DNA from: an uncultured Bacteroides sp.
Lineage (GTDB): Bacteria > Bacteroidota > Bacteroidia > Bacteroidales > Bacteroidaceae
NCBI RefSeq assembly: GCF_963678425.1
Contig: NZ_OY782854.1
Span: forward strand, 248,001-312,000
Reading direction: 5' to 3'
Length of the DNA stretch: 64,000 nucleotides
In this document: piece after piece, positions 35,976 to 44,814 of the stretch
Layout: every line of letters begins with the position of its first letter
Position numbering within the stretch: position 1 is the first letter of the stretch
The notes under the pieces: generated by a model
Databases searched by the model: none
Told to the model about the DNA's origin: nothing
Seen by the model: the letters and a program-made list of their open reading frames with translations, nothing else
Translations under genes and position numbers: made by a program

Positions 35976-36619
35976 TTGTAAAAAGAACGATAACGAAAGA
36001 AGATATCTCTGAAATGCCGAAGGTTTCTTTCGAAGGCAAAATAATAGTGATTTGTACGGAAAAAGATGCCCAACGAGCTGTGGCTTTCTTGAGTAATTAT
36101 CCAGCTTTGGGCATAGACAGTGAAACAAAGCCCTCTTTCGTTAAAGGGAAGTCGCATAAAGTTTCCTTGTTGCAGATTTCTACGGACGATTATTGTTTCC
36201 TTTTTCGCTTAAACTTGATAGGTCTTCATAAGGCGCTGATTGATTTACTCGAAAATCCGTCAATCGTTAAAGTAGGACTTTCACTAAAAGATGATTTTCT
36301 TGCCTTGCGCAAGAGGGTCTCTTTCAAGCAACAGAACTGCATAGAATTACAGGAGTTTGTGAAGCCATTCGGTATACTGGATAAAAGCCTGCAAAAGATA
36401 TATGCAATCCTTTTTGGTCACAAGATATCCAAAGCACAGCGCTTGTCCAACTGGGAAGCAGAGACCTTAAGCCCTTCGCAGCAGGTATATGCCGCTACAG
36501 ATGCATGGACTTGCCTGAAAATTTATAACTTGCTTCAGGAGTTGCATCAAACGGGTAATTATGTGAAAGAGGAGATAGTAGAACCGGTAATTGAAGAAAA
36601 AGAAAAAGAAAAAGAATAA
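35972..36619 (+). CDS. 3'-5' exonuclease, DEDD superfamily
   Basis: 215 residues. Exo I GIDSETKPSF (Asp and Glu), Exo II around GLSLKDDFLALR (Asp), Exo III VYAATDAWTCLKIY (Tyr and Asp, the DEDDy form). Similar to RNase D and WRN exonuclease domains, acting on RNA or DNA 3' ends. The C-terminus ends in a Glu/Lys run. Confidence 0.88.
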   Translation: MIVKRTITKEDISEMPKVSFEGKIIVICTEKDAQRAVAFLSNYPALGIDSETKPSFVKGKSHKVSLLQISTDDYCFLFRLNLIGLHKALIDLLENPSIVKVGLSLKDDFLALRKRVSFKQQNCIELQEFVKPFGILDKSLQKIYAILFGHKISKAQRLSNWEAETLSPSQQVYAATDAWTCLKIYNLLQELHQTGNYVKEEIVEPVIEEKEKEKE

Positions 36620-36623
36620 ATAA

Positions 36624-37808
36624 ATGACTTACAAAAAAGTTTATCTGAAATCAGGGAAAGAAGAATCGTTGAAGCGTTTCCATCCCTGGATTTTTTCAGG
36701 CGCAATCAGCCGCTTCGAGGGAGAACCTGAAGAGGGAGAAATTGTAGATATATATACCTCAAAAAAAGAGTTCATTGCTTTAGGCCACTTTCAGATAGGC
36801 AGCATCGCTGTAAGAGTTCTCTCTTTTAAACAAGAAGAGATAAATCTGGATTTCTGGGTTAGAAAGCTGGAAGTTGCCTATGATCTGCGTAAGGGGATTG
36901 GATTGGCTGGGAATCCTACTAATAATACATATCGGTTAGTACATGGTGAAGGTGACAACCTTCCCGGACTGATTATTGATGTATATGCCGGAACCGCAGT
37001 TATGCAGGCTCATTCCGTGGGAATGCACGTTTACCGGATGGATATTGCTAATGCACTTTCTCAGGTAATGGGAGATGCCATTGAAAATATATATTATAAA
37101 TCGGAAACAACACTTCCTTTCAAGGCGGAACTTGGACAGGAAAATGGATTTATCAAAGGTGGAAGTTCTGACAATATTGCTCAGGAATATGGCCTGAATT
37201 TTCATGTAGACTGGCTTAAAGGACAGAAAACCGGATTCTTTGTTGATCAACGTGAAAACCGCGCATTGCTGGAGAGATATGCCAGAGGACGATCTGTATT
37301 GAATATGTTCTGTTATACCGGTGGGTTCTCTTTTTATGCCATGCGTGGCGGGGCTAACTTAGTTCACTCTGTGGATAGCTCGGCGAAAGCCATCGATCTG
37401 ACTAATAAGAATGTGGAACTTAATTTCCCTGGCGACACCCGCCATACGGCTTATGCGGAAGATGCGTTCAAATACCTGGATAGAATGGGGGATCAGTACG
37501 ATCTGATTATTCTTGATCCGCCGGCTTTTGCCAAACATAGAGCCGCTTTACGCAATGCTTTACAGGGATACAAGAAATTAAATGCCAAGGCTTTTGAAAA
37601 AATCAAGCCGGGAGGGATTTTATTTACTTTCTCCTGTTCTCAGGTAGTAACCAAAGATAATTTCCGTACAGCAGTATTTACAGCTGCAGCCATGTCGGGC
37701 AGAAGTGTGAGGATTTTGCATCAGCTGACTCAGCCTGCCGATCATCCGGTGAATATTTACCATCCCGAGGGAGAATATTTAAAAGGTTTGGTTTTGTACG
37801 TGGAATAG
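36624..37808 (+). CDS. rlmI: RlmI-like 23S rRNA methyltransferase
   Basis: 394 residues: N-terminal PUA domain (LKSGKEESLKRFHPWIFSGA), a central EEHUD-type domain, and a SAM-binding Rossmann domain with FFVDQRENRALLERY, VLNMFCYTGGFSFYAMRGGA, and the catalytic motif LDPPAFAKHR. RlmI methylates C1962 of 23S rRNA. It follows the exonuclease by 4 bp. Confidence 0.9.
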   Translation: MTYKKVYLKSGKEESLKRFHPWIFSGAISRFEGEPEEGEIVDIYTSKKEFIALGHFQIGSIAVRVLSFKQEEINLDFWVRKLEVAYDLRKGIGLAGNPTNNTYRLVHGEGDNLPGLIIDVYAGTAVMQAHSVGMHVYRMDIANALSQVMGDAIENIYYKSETTLPFKAELGQENGFIKGGSSDNIAQEYGLNFHVDWLKGQKTGFFVDQRENRALLERYARGRSVLNMFCYTGGFSFYAMRGGANLVHSVDSSAKAIDLTNKNVELNFPGDTRHTAYAEDAFKYLDRMGDQYDLIILDPPAFAKHRAALRNALQGYKKLNAKAFEKIKPGGILFTFSCSQVVTKDNFRTAVFTAAAMSGRSVRILHQLTQPADHPVNIYHPEGEYLKGLVLYVE

Positions 37809-37916
37809 CTTCTGATAAGATAAAATCTGAAACAGCATAATAAATAATGTTAATAAATTGATGATTTTTATCTGAATGTTATGTTGCGTAACATTAAACA
37901 TGTATATTTGCACCAT

Positions 37917-37980
37917 GTTTTTCATGGTATTAGATTTAAGGTTAACAAAGATTGGTTGTCGTGAGACAGCCTTTTTTTTT
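37917..37980 (+). ncRNA. Candidate small RNA of about 65 nt
   Basis: A free-standing unit with no ORF: a -7 element TATATTTG at 37903-37910, about 45 nt of unpaired A/T-rich sequence, then a terminator with arms GGTTGTC / GACAGCC, a GTGA loop and T9 (37954-37980). It ends well before the separate promoter of the DUF151 gene (38023-38030), so it is not just that gene's leader. Similar short promoter-to-terminator units are known small RNAs in Bacteroides; membership of a known family was not tested. Confidence 0.55.
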
Positions 37981-38022
37981 ATAAATACCTCCCAATAGTC
38001 CCATCATCCAAAAATAAATCCT

Positions 38023-38030
38023 TATATTTG
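38023..38030 (+). promoter_or_regulatory. -7 element TATATTTG for the DUF151 gene
   Basis: TATATTTG, 26 bp before the GTG start at 38057. Confidence 0.65.
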
Positions 38031-38056
38031 CTTCCTAGTCTTAAATAGGATTCAAC

Positions 38057-38614
38057 GTGGATAATAAAGTAGAACTTAAGGTATTAAATATTTCCAATAG
38101 TCAGTTACAGGCAAATGCTTTTGCTTTGGTCCTGGAAGAAGTGGATGGACCTCGTCAGTTGCCTATCATAATTGGTTCCATTGAGGCACAGGCTATTGCT
38201 TTTAAGTTGAAAGGACTCAATGCTCCCCGTCCTTTTACGCATGATTTATTTGTTACTTTCTCAGAACATCTTCAAGCAAAACTAGAACAGGTAATTATTT
38301 ATAAAGCGAAGGAAGGAATCTTTTATTCTTATCTCTTTTTTAATAGAGATGGAGAACAGTTTAAGATAGATTCCAGAACCTCAGATGCTATAGCCTTGGC
38401 TCTGCGTTTTGGATGTCCTATCTATACTACCGAACAGATTCTCAATACTGAAGGATATATTCCTGAGGTAGAAGAAGAAATAATAGAAGAACCCGAACAA
38501 AACACTACGCTTGAAGTATTAAAAGAATCCCTTGCGCAGGCAATTAAAGAAGAAAATTATGAACTAGCCTCTGCACTGCGCGATGAGATAAAGCGAAAGG
38601 AACAGAACAAATAA
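38057..38614 (+). CDS. Bifunctional nuclease family protein (DUF151) with UVR motif
   Basis: 185 residues starting at GTG. The BFN domain (about 1-135) has QLPIIIGSIEAQAIAFKLKG and RTSDAIALALRFGCPIYTTE. The C-terminus carries a UVR (UvrB/UvrC) helix pair, LKESLAQAIKEENYELASAL, that may dock on another protein. Nuclease activity is inferred from the family. Confidence 0.88.
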   Translation: MDNKVELKVLNISNSQLQANAFALVLEEVDGPRQLPIIIGSIEAQAIAFKLKGLNAPRPFTHDLFVTFSEHLQAKLEQVIIYKAKEGIFYSYLFFNRDGEQFKIDSRTSDAIALALRFGCPIYTTEQILNTEGYIPEVEEEIIEEPEQNTTLEVLKESLAQAIKEENYELASALRDEIKRKEQNK

Positions 38615-38648
38615 CCGTTTAAATTCATAGATTACACTACAAAAAACA

Positions 38649-39347
38649 ATGCATGTATTTTATACTCCCGATATTTCAGTCAATAACGAATTACCCGATG
38701 AGGAAGCCCAACACTGTATTCGTGTGCTTCGCCTTTCTCAAGGTGATGAGATTATGCTGACTGATGGACACGGCTCCTTTTATAAAGCAGAAATAAGTAT
38801 GGCAAGCGGAAAGAAATGTTTTGTTTCCGTTATCGAAAGAATCCCTCAGGAAAAGCCATGGCCATGTCATTTACATATCGCAATGGCTCCAACTAAGAAC
38901 ATGGATCGCAATGAATGGTTTGCCGAAAAAGCTACAGAGATTGGCTTTGACGAACTTACTTTTCTTAATTGTCGTTTTTCAGAAAGAAAAGTAATTAAGA
39001 ATGAGCGAATTGAAAAAATACTTATTTCTGCCATTAAGCAGTCTTTGAAAGCAACTCTCCCCCAATTGAATGAAATGACCGACTTCGACCGGTTCATATC
39101 TCGTGATTTCCCCGGACAAAAGTTTATAGCTCACTGTTATGAAGGCGAAAAGCCGTTGCTGAAAGACGCACTTCGGAAAGGAGAAGATGCATTGGTACTG
39201 ATTGGACCAGAAGGAGACTTCAGTCCGGAAGAGGTGGAAAAGGCTCTTTCAAAAGGTTTTCAACCAATTAGTCTCGGAAAATCCAGACTGCGCACTGAAA
39301 CAGCAGCTTTAGTGGCATGTCACACCCTGAATCTTATGAATCAATAA
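38649..39347 (+). CDS. rsmE: 16S rRNA m3U1498 methyltransferase RsmE
   Basis: 232 residues: N-terminal PUA-like domain (HCIRVLRLSQGDEIMLTDG) and a SPOUT knot with LIGPEGDFSPEEVEKALSKG and SLGKSRLRTETAA, which binds SAM. It methylates U1498 of 16S rRNA. Confidence 0.95.
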   Translation: MHVFYTPDISVNNELPDEEAQHCIRVLRLSQGDEIMLTDGHGSFYKAEISMASGKKCFVSVIERIPQEKPWPCHLHIAMAPTKNMDRNEWFAEKATEIGFDELTFLNCRFSERKVIKNERIEKILISAIKQSLKATLPQLNEMTDFDRFISRDFPGQKFIAHCYEGEKPLLKDALRKGEDALVLIGPEGDFSPEEVEKALSKGFQPISLGKSRLRTETAALVACHTLNLMNQ

Positions 39348-39364
39348 CTTATATTTAAATACAT

Positions 39365-40900
39365 ATGAATAAATCAAAATTCTTTCTCAATTTATCAGTA
39401 CTGTTAGTGGCAGTGCTGTTGCTGGGCTCATGTTCCAAGGATAAAGAATATACAAGAGTTATTCCCTCAAATGCTTCACTGGTAGTCTCCTTTGATGTTC
39501 AATCGATGATAAAGAAGAGTGGCTTGGCGAATAACAAAGAATCCATCGTGAAGAATATGACGAGTGTTCTGGGTAATGAAAAACTGGCAAAGATAGTTCA
39601 GAATCCTTCGGAAGCCGGTCTTTCTCTTGAAGAAAAAGCCTATATTTTCCTTACAGCCAACGAAGAACCTGTTGCTCTGTTTAAAGTATCTGATCAGGAT
39701 AAACTCGAGGATGCCTTTAAGTTGATGCAGCAAAATGGAATTTGCGATGCAGTGGAGAGAAACGGTGACTTTTCGTCGGTTGCCCTTGGAGGATATGGAA
39801 TTTGTGCATTCGACGCAAGCACTCTGATTGTGCTGCGGACTTCCAATGTCCATTCAATTCCCGTAAAAGAACAGGTTACAAAAATGATGGACCAAAGTGA
39901 GAAAATCAGTATTATGTCCAATAAAGGTTTTCAGAAATTGATGGAAAAGAAGAGCGATATCGGATTTTATGGTTCTTTTGCTTCTATGCCTCAGTTTACC
40001 TCTGCTTCCATGATGATGGGATTTCCGGAAGATGTGGATATGCGGGAAATGATGATGCTTGCTCAGATAAATTTTGAAGATGGAAAGATTGCTATCGAAG
40101 GAGAGTATTACACGGAAAATGAATCTTTAAAGGAGTATTTTAAGAAGCAGGCTGAAATGGGAGGGAAGATTAATCATACTTTCCTGAAACGTTTCCCTGT
40201 CTCTTCGTTGGCTTACCTTTCTACCAATGTGAAAGGTGACAAACTGTATGAAATGCTTGCCAAAAGTCCCGAGTTTAAAGGTCTGGTAAAAGATTCACGT
40301 CTCACTCCCGGATTTGATCTGAAGAAGAGTGTTACATCATTGAAAGGAGATGTTGCCATTGCACTTACAAATATTAGCGAAAGTGGAACTCCATCCATCC
40401 TGGCTTATGCTGATGTGAAAGATCCTTCGGCTGCCGGAATTGTCTACGCATTCAAAAAAGATTTTGATGAGGCTGGAATGACGATTGCCTCTTCGGGTAA
40501 GAATGAATATGTGGTAAAGACTAAAATGTTTCCTTCACCCATTCATTTTGGGGTGAGAGCAGACTATTTCTATTTAACTAATGACGACAATCTCTACAAG
40601 AATATAGGTAAGGATGTAACCAACTCGCTGGCCAATGCTAAATATGACTATCTAAAAGGTAACGCTAATGGTTATTTTGTTCTGGATATGGAAAATATCC
40701 TAAAATTACCTCTAGTGAATAATGCCTTTTCCCGCTTTGGTTCTCAAGGTGTGATGGCTCAAACCATGCTTTCAGGTTTCTCGTATGCGGAAGCATATAA
40801 TCTGAACAATCAAAAGAGTGTATGTAACATCTATTTTAAAGATAAAAACCAAAATGTGCTTAAGCAACTCATTGCCGGATTAAGGCAGGTGATTGGTTAA
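39365..40900 (+). CDS. DUF4836 lipoprotein
   Basis: 511 residues with lipobox LLGSCS. The N-terminal mature region YTRVIPSNASLVVSFDVQSM matches DUF4836, a Bacteroidetes family that resembles repeated beta-rich domains. Function unknown. It is followed 25 bp later by an FtsE-like ATPase gene. Confidence 0.85.
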   Translation: MNKSKFFLNLSVLLVAVLLLGSCSKDKEYTRVIPSNASLVVSFDVQSMIKKSGLANNKESIVKNMTSVLGNEKLAKIVQNPSEAGLSLEEKAYIFLTANEEPVALFKVSDQDKLEDAFKLMQQNGICDAVERNGDFSSVALGGYGICAFDASTLIVLRTSNVHSIPVKEQVTKMMDQSEKISIMSNKGFQKLMEKKSDIGFYGSFASMPQFTSASMMMGFPEDVDMREMMMLAQINFEDGKIAIEGEYYTENESLKEYFKKQAEMGGKINHTFLKRFPVSSLAYLSTNVKGDKLYEMLAKSPEFKGLVKDSRLTPGFDLKKSVTSLKGDVAIALTNISESGTPSILAYADVKDPSAAGIVYAFKKDFDEAGMTIASSGKNEYVVKTKMFPSPIHFGVRADYFYLTNDDNLYKNIGKDVTNSLANAKYDYLKGNANGYFVLDMENILKLPLVNNAFSRFGSQGVMAQTMLSGFSYAEAYNLNNQKSVCNIYFKDKNQNVLKQLIAGLRQVIG

Positions 40901-40925
40901 AGCTGACTAAAATTGAAATGCATCA

Positions 40926-41570
40926 ATGAATAACATTAGCTTACAGCAAACTTTACCGAATGTGTTTGCCGAACGTGATTCTATTGTTTCGGATGTTTGG
41001 AAAAAGAATCTGGAGTTCCGCAAAGGAGAAATTTATCTGATTGAAGCGGATTCCGGTACGGGAAAGTCCTCGCTTTGTAGTTATATCTATGGTTACCGGA
41101 ATGATTATCAGGGAATTTTCAGTTTCGATAAGAATAGCATCCGGTCTCTTTCAGTTTCCAAATGGGTGGATATCCGGAAACACTCTCTGAGTATGCTTTT
41201 TCAGGATATGAGACTTTTTACGGAACTCACTGCTCTGGAGAATATACAATTAAAGAATAGTCTGACTAAGTACAAGTCCAGGCAGGAAATCGAGAATTTG
41301 TTTGAAGCGATGGGAATCGCTGATAAGTATGATTCTAAAGTGGGAAAACTATCTTTCGGACAGCAACAGCGCGTGGCGTTTATAAGATCTTTGTGTCAGC
41401 CTTTCGACTTTATATTCCTGGATGAACCTATTAGTCACCTCGATGAGACGAATGGTCAGATTATGGGTGAACTTTTGATGCAGGAAGTGAATAAACAGGG
41501 AGCGGGTGTTATTGTAACATCTATTGGTAAACATATTGAGTTGAACTACAATAAAATATTTAAGCTATGA
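40926..41570 (+). CDS. FtsE-like ABC ATPase
   Basis: 214 residues. Walker A EADSGTGKSSL, signature LSFGQQQRVA, Walker B FIFLDEPISHLD. The ATGA overlap with the permease gene shows a coupled pair. Sequence is divergent from true FtsE, and many Bacteroidetes keep a second ftsE elsewhere. Confidence 0.85.
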   Translation: MNNISLQQTLPNVFAERDSIVSDVWKKNLEFRKGEIYLIEADSGTGKSSLCSYIYGYRNDYQGIFSFDKNSIRSLSVSKWVDIRKHSLSMLFQDMRLFTELTALENIQLKNSLTKYKSRQEIENLFEAMGIADKYDSKVGKLSFGQQQRVAFIRSLCQPFDFIFLDEPISHLDETNGQIMGELLMQEVNKQGAGVIVTSIGKHIELNYNKIFKL

Positions 41571-42769
41571 AACTTGTTTGGAAACTTCTTCGTCAGCATA
41601 TTAGTCTGGGCCAGTTGAGTGGCTTTTTCTTTGCCAATCTTTTCGGAATGATGATTGTGGCACTGAGTGTACAGTTTTATAAAGATATTGCTCCAATCTT
41701 TACTGATGGTGATAGCTTTATCAAGAAAGATTTTATTATCGTAACTAAAAAGATAAGCGCATTGGGCTCTATTACCGGAGCAAACAACTCTTTTTCGGAA
41801 GATGATATTAATGAAGTTAAATCTCAACCGTTTGCCCAGAATGTAGGTTCTTTTATGCCTTCTCAGTTCTCGGTCACAGCCGGATTTGGAATGGCGGAAT
41901 CAGATTTTCATCTTGCTACAGAGATGTTCTTTGAATCCGTACCCAATGAGTTTGTGGATGTGAGCCTGGATAAATGGCATTTTGATGAGAATTCTCATAC
42001 CATTCCTATTATTCTTCCCCGTAACTACCTGAATCTTTATAACTTTGGTTTTGCACAGGCTCGTCGTCTTCCAAAACTCTCTGAAGGATTGATGGGAATG
42101 ATTAAGCTTGATGTTGTAATTAAGGGGAATAACCGGGTTGAAAAGTATAAAGGAAATATTGTAGGCTTTTCCAGCCGTTTGAATACGATTCTGGTTCCTG
42201 AGACATTTATGAATTGGGCAAACAAAGCTTTTGCTCCGGATAAGAAGCAACAATCTTCCCGATTGATTGTAGAAGTGAAGAATCCGGCTGATGAGAAGAT
42301 TGCGCAGTTCTTTCAGAAGAAAGGGTATGAAACGGAAGATAATAAACTGGATGCCGGAAAGACCACCTATTTCCTGAAACTGATTACCGGTATTGTGCTG
42401 GCTGTGGGACTGTTGATCAGCGTTCTTTCATTCTATATATTAATGCTTAGCATTTATCTGTTGCTACAGAAAAATACCACCAAGCTGGAGAACCTCCTGT
42501 TGATAGGGTATAGTCCCGGACAAGTGGCCTTGCCTTACCAGATACTTACGCTGGGACTGAATTTCATAGTTCTGATTCTGGCCGTCTTATTGGTTTGCTG
42601 GACACGTACCTATTACATGGGTGTTGTTTCCTTGCTCTTTCCGCAACTTGCATCGGGATCAATCTTACCTGCGGTTGTGATTGGAACAACTCTTTTTGTT
42701 GTGGTTTCTTCTATGAATATAGTAGCAATTCGCAAGAAAGTACAATCTATCTGGATGCATAAGTCGTAA
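41567..42769 (+). CDS. FtsX-like ABC permease
   Basis: 400 residues: one N-terminal helix (about 17-37), a periplasmic domain (about 40-265), then three C-terminal helices (about 275-300, 325-350, 365-390), the MacB/FtsX layout. It works with the ATPase translated just before it, probably in envelope or division signalling. Confidence 0.85.
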   Translation: MKLVWKLLRQHISLGQLSGFFFANLFGMMIVALSVQFYKDIAPIFTDGDSFIKKDFIIVTKKISALGSITGANNSFSEDDINEVKSQPFAQNVGSFMPSQFSVTAGFGMAESDFHLATEMFFESVPNEFVDVSLDKWHFDENSHTIPIILPRNYLNLYNFGFAQARRLPKLSEGLMGMIKLDVVIKGNNRVEKYKGNIVGFSSRLNTILVPETFMNWANKAFAPDKKQQSSRLIVEVKNPADEKIAQFFQKKGYETEDNKLDAGKTTYFLKLITGIVLAVGLLISVLSFYILMLSIYLLLQKNTTKLENLLLIGYSPGQVALPYQILTLGLNFIVLILAVLLVCWTRTYYMGVVSLLFPQLASGSILPAVVIGTTLFVVVSSMNIVAIRKKVQSIWMHKS

Positions 42770-42796
42770 GAATTAATACTTGCCAATGCAAAAAAT

Positions 42797-42830
42797 GAGG
42801 GTGTATCAATAGCTGACCACCCTCTTTTTT
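42797..42830 (+). terminator. Terminator after the FtsE/X-like pair
   Basis: Arms GAGGGTG / CACCCTC followed by T6, 27 bp past the permease stop. Confidence 0.85.
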
Positions 42831-42959
42831 ATTCAGCCCCACCATTTTCATCAAGTTACCGCCAAAATTGCTGAATTATTTTATTTTATTCGCCAATAAA
42901 TAAAAACCATTCTCCAATAAATAAAAATCATTGGAGAATAAATCTGAATGATACACCAA

Positions 42960-43172
42960 TTATTTCTCAAAAAAGACGATTAAGAATATATGCCGAATGA
43001 TTTCTCTGAAAGTCTCAAGTGATGCTGAAGAATAAGTCTTGATGTTTTTAAAAAGTGTCAAGACGTTTAAAGCCTGCCAGTAAGGCGTTCCAGGCCATTT
43101 AGACCTTAGCTTGCAAAGACAGTGAATGATCAGTTTATAAAAGCAAACCCACAAAATAATTGCAATAATCAT
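42960..43172 (-). pseudogene. Possible degenerate transposase C-terminus
   Basis: A 70-codon frame with KLRSKWPGTPYWQALNVLTL and KNIKTYSSASLETFREIIRH, which looks like the tail of a Bacteroidetes transposase. The frame seems to continue upstream (VDHFRPM) without a start. Its neighbourhood, 42831-43365, is otherwise gene-free AT-rich DNA next to an IS30 copy. A chance ORF cannot be excluded. Confidence 0.35.
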
Positions 43173-43365
43173 TGGTCTAAAATGATCAATAAAAAGAGCT
43201 TAAGAGTGATTCTAATAGTAAATACAATGGACTATAGGTACCAAAATACAAAAAACACTGCCAAAAAAGAGGCAACTTATAACTGAATCATTTGTCCAGG
43301 TATTTTATTTTATATGGATAACTGTTTAATAATCAGTGTCTGCCAGTACAAAATCGTGGGGTTAT

Positions 43366-44507
43366 AAAGCCGAATTCAAGTTATAAACGCAACTCTCTCC
43401 TATGTTTTTTTAATGTATTAATAAACTCCATTGGGGTATAATATCCCAACCTTTTTCTCGGTCTTGAATTAATTAAATTTTCTACTATTTCTACCTGTTT
43501 TTCAGTTACTTCACTAAAGTCTGTCCCCTTAGGAAAGTATTGCCTGACTAATCCATTTATATTTTCATTTGCTCCTCTTTCCCAAGAATGATAGGGTTTG
43601 GCAAAATAGAAATTAATTCTCAATTTTGTTTCTATTTTTTTATGAAAAGCAAACTCAAACCCATTATCCGAGGTTATAGTGAAGATTTTCCCTTTAAATG
43701 ATGTTAAACATTTAATAGCCGTATCTGCCATTGATTTTGGATCACGCCCCTTAAGTTTGCGTATCCATAAGCGTCCGGTAAGCCTATCATTAATGGTCAT
43801 TAGTGCACTCTTTTTATTCTTTCCAATTATAGAATCTATTTCAAAATCACCAAACCTTTTGCGTTCCTCTACAATGGCAGGTCTTTGATCAATAGTTCTG
43901 CGATTTTTAAGTATCCCTCTACTATTATATTCAGAGCCGCGTTTTTTGTTTTTTCGCCCTCTTCGGCGCAAATATTTATAAAGGCGTCCTTTCTGACGTT
44001 TATCTTTCCAGATCCATTGATAAAGTATTTCATGAGAAACCATGGGAATCGACTGTAATTTGCACCGACCTGATATCTGTTCCGGACTATAATTAAATTC
44101 TATTAGCAGATCCTTTGCAAGAGCCTTCATTTCTTGGGTAAAGACTACTTTCCCAGGGCGACATTTCTTTCTTAAGTCAGCTTTCTTTTGAGCTTCACGG
44201 GGCATGTACTGATGCCAGGAGCCATAAGAATTACGAATGATTTCACGGCCTATGGTACTTTTATGAACCTTTACAAGAGAGGCTATCTCACTTTTACTTT
44301 TTCCACTGTGAAGATATGCAGAAATTTCATATCTTTGTTCTTGGGTTAAATGTTTCATCTTGTAACTGATTTTGTAGGAGATTGAGGGAACAAGATAATT
44401 ATTTTATCCCATCAGAGAAAGGGGGGAAGAAAAACATTTTCCCCTTCTCTGAAAAAATATTCAATCTAAAATTCCATCAGTTGCATTTAACACTTGAATT
44501 TAGGAAA
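43366..44507 (-). mobile_element. IS30-family insertion sequence, copy 2
   Basis: Same ends, length and direction as copy 1, 25,715 bp away. The flanking sequence differs from copy 1 immediately outside the shared AAA. Confidence 0.9.
43381..44358 (-). CDS. IS30 family transposase (copy 2)
   Basis: 325 residues, translation identical to the transposase of copy 1, with intact HTH and DDE residues. The lack of divergence shows recent transposition within this genome or ongoing gene conversion. Confidence 0.96.
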   Translation of the reverse strand: MKHLTQEQRYEISAYLHSGKSKSEIASLVKVHKSTIGREIIRNSYGSWHQYMPREAQKKADLRKKCRPGKVVFTQEMKALAKDLLIEFNYSPEQISGRCKLQSIPMVSHEILYQWIWKDKRQKGRLYKYLRRRGRKNKKRGSEYNSRGILKNRRTIDQRPAIVEERKRFGDFEIDSIIGKNKKSALMTINDRLTGRLWIRKLKGRDPKSMADTAIKCLTSFKGKIFTITSDNGFEFAFHKKIETKLRINFYFAKPYHSWERGANENINGLVRQYFPKGTDFSEVTEKQVEIVENLINSRPRKRLGYYTPMEFINTLKKHRRELRL

Positions 44508-44745
44508 TATATGTATAAAATACACATCCAGTGTCCTTAATTCTTTTAAAAGAATCAGCCTTATTCAGACCAATTTTGCAATTCCTTAAAAGTGATCCGT
44601 GAGGGATGAAATGCGATCTATCACGAAACAATGATCTTATAACCAGATATATACTCTGAATCTTGATATAGCGATAGATCAGTTCGTGCTTTTGCCGTAA
44701 CAGCCTATTTTAACAGCAATGTATTATTCTATTAGTTTTCTATAT

Positions 44746-44753
44746 TATTTTTG
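44746..44753 (+). promoter_or_regulatory. -7 element TATTTTTG for the S37 peptidase
   Basis: TATTTTTG, 62 bp before the ATG at 44815. The remaining 44508-44745 right of the IS contains no gene. Confidence 0.55.
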
Positions 44754-44814
44754 CATGGTTTTAACCGATAAAGCATTAACATTGTATTCGAAATTTATAA
44801 ATGATAATTTGCAG

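Noticed and set aside
37917..37980. The hairpin as a leader attenuator of the DUF151 gene
   Set aside because: A separate promoter for that gene lies after the hairpin (38023-38030), so a leader role is less likely than a small RNA or terminator.
17651..44507. Composite transposon bounded by the two IS30 copies
   Set aside because: The interior holds essential core genes in normal Bacteroides order, so it is chromosome and not cargo.
44508..44745. gatctatc / gatagatc partial inverted repeats right of IS30 copy 2
   Set aside because: Pairing is short and interrupted, with no T-tract and no adjacent start; no function could be argued.
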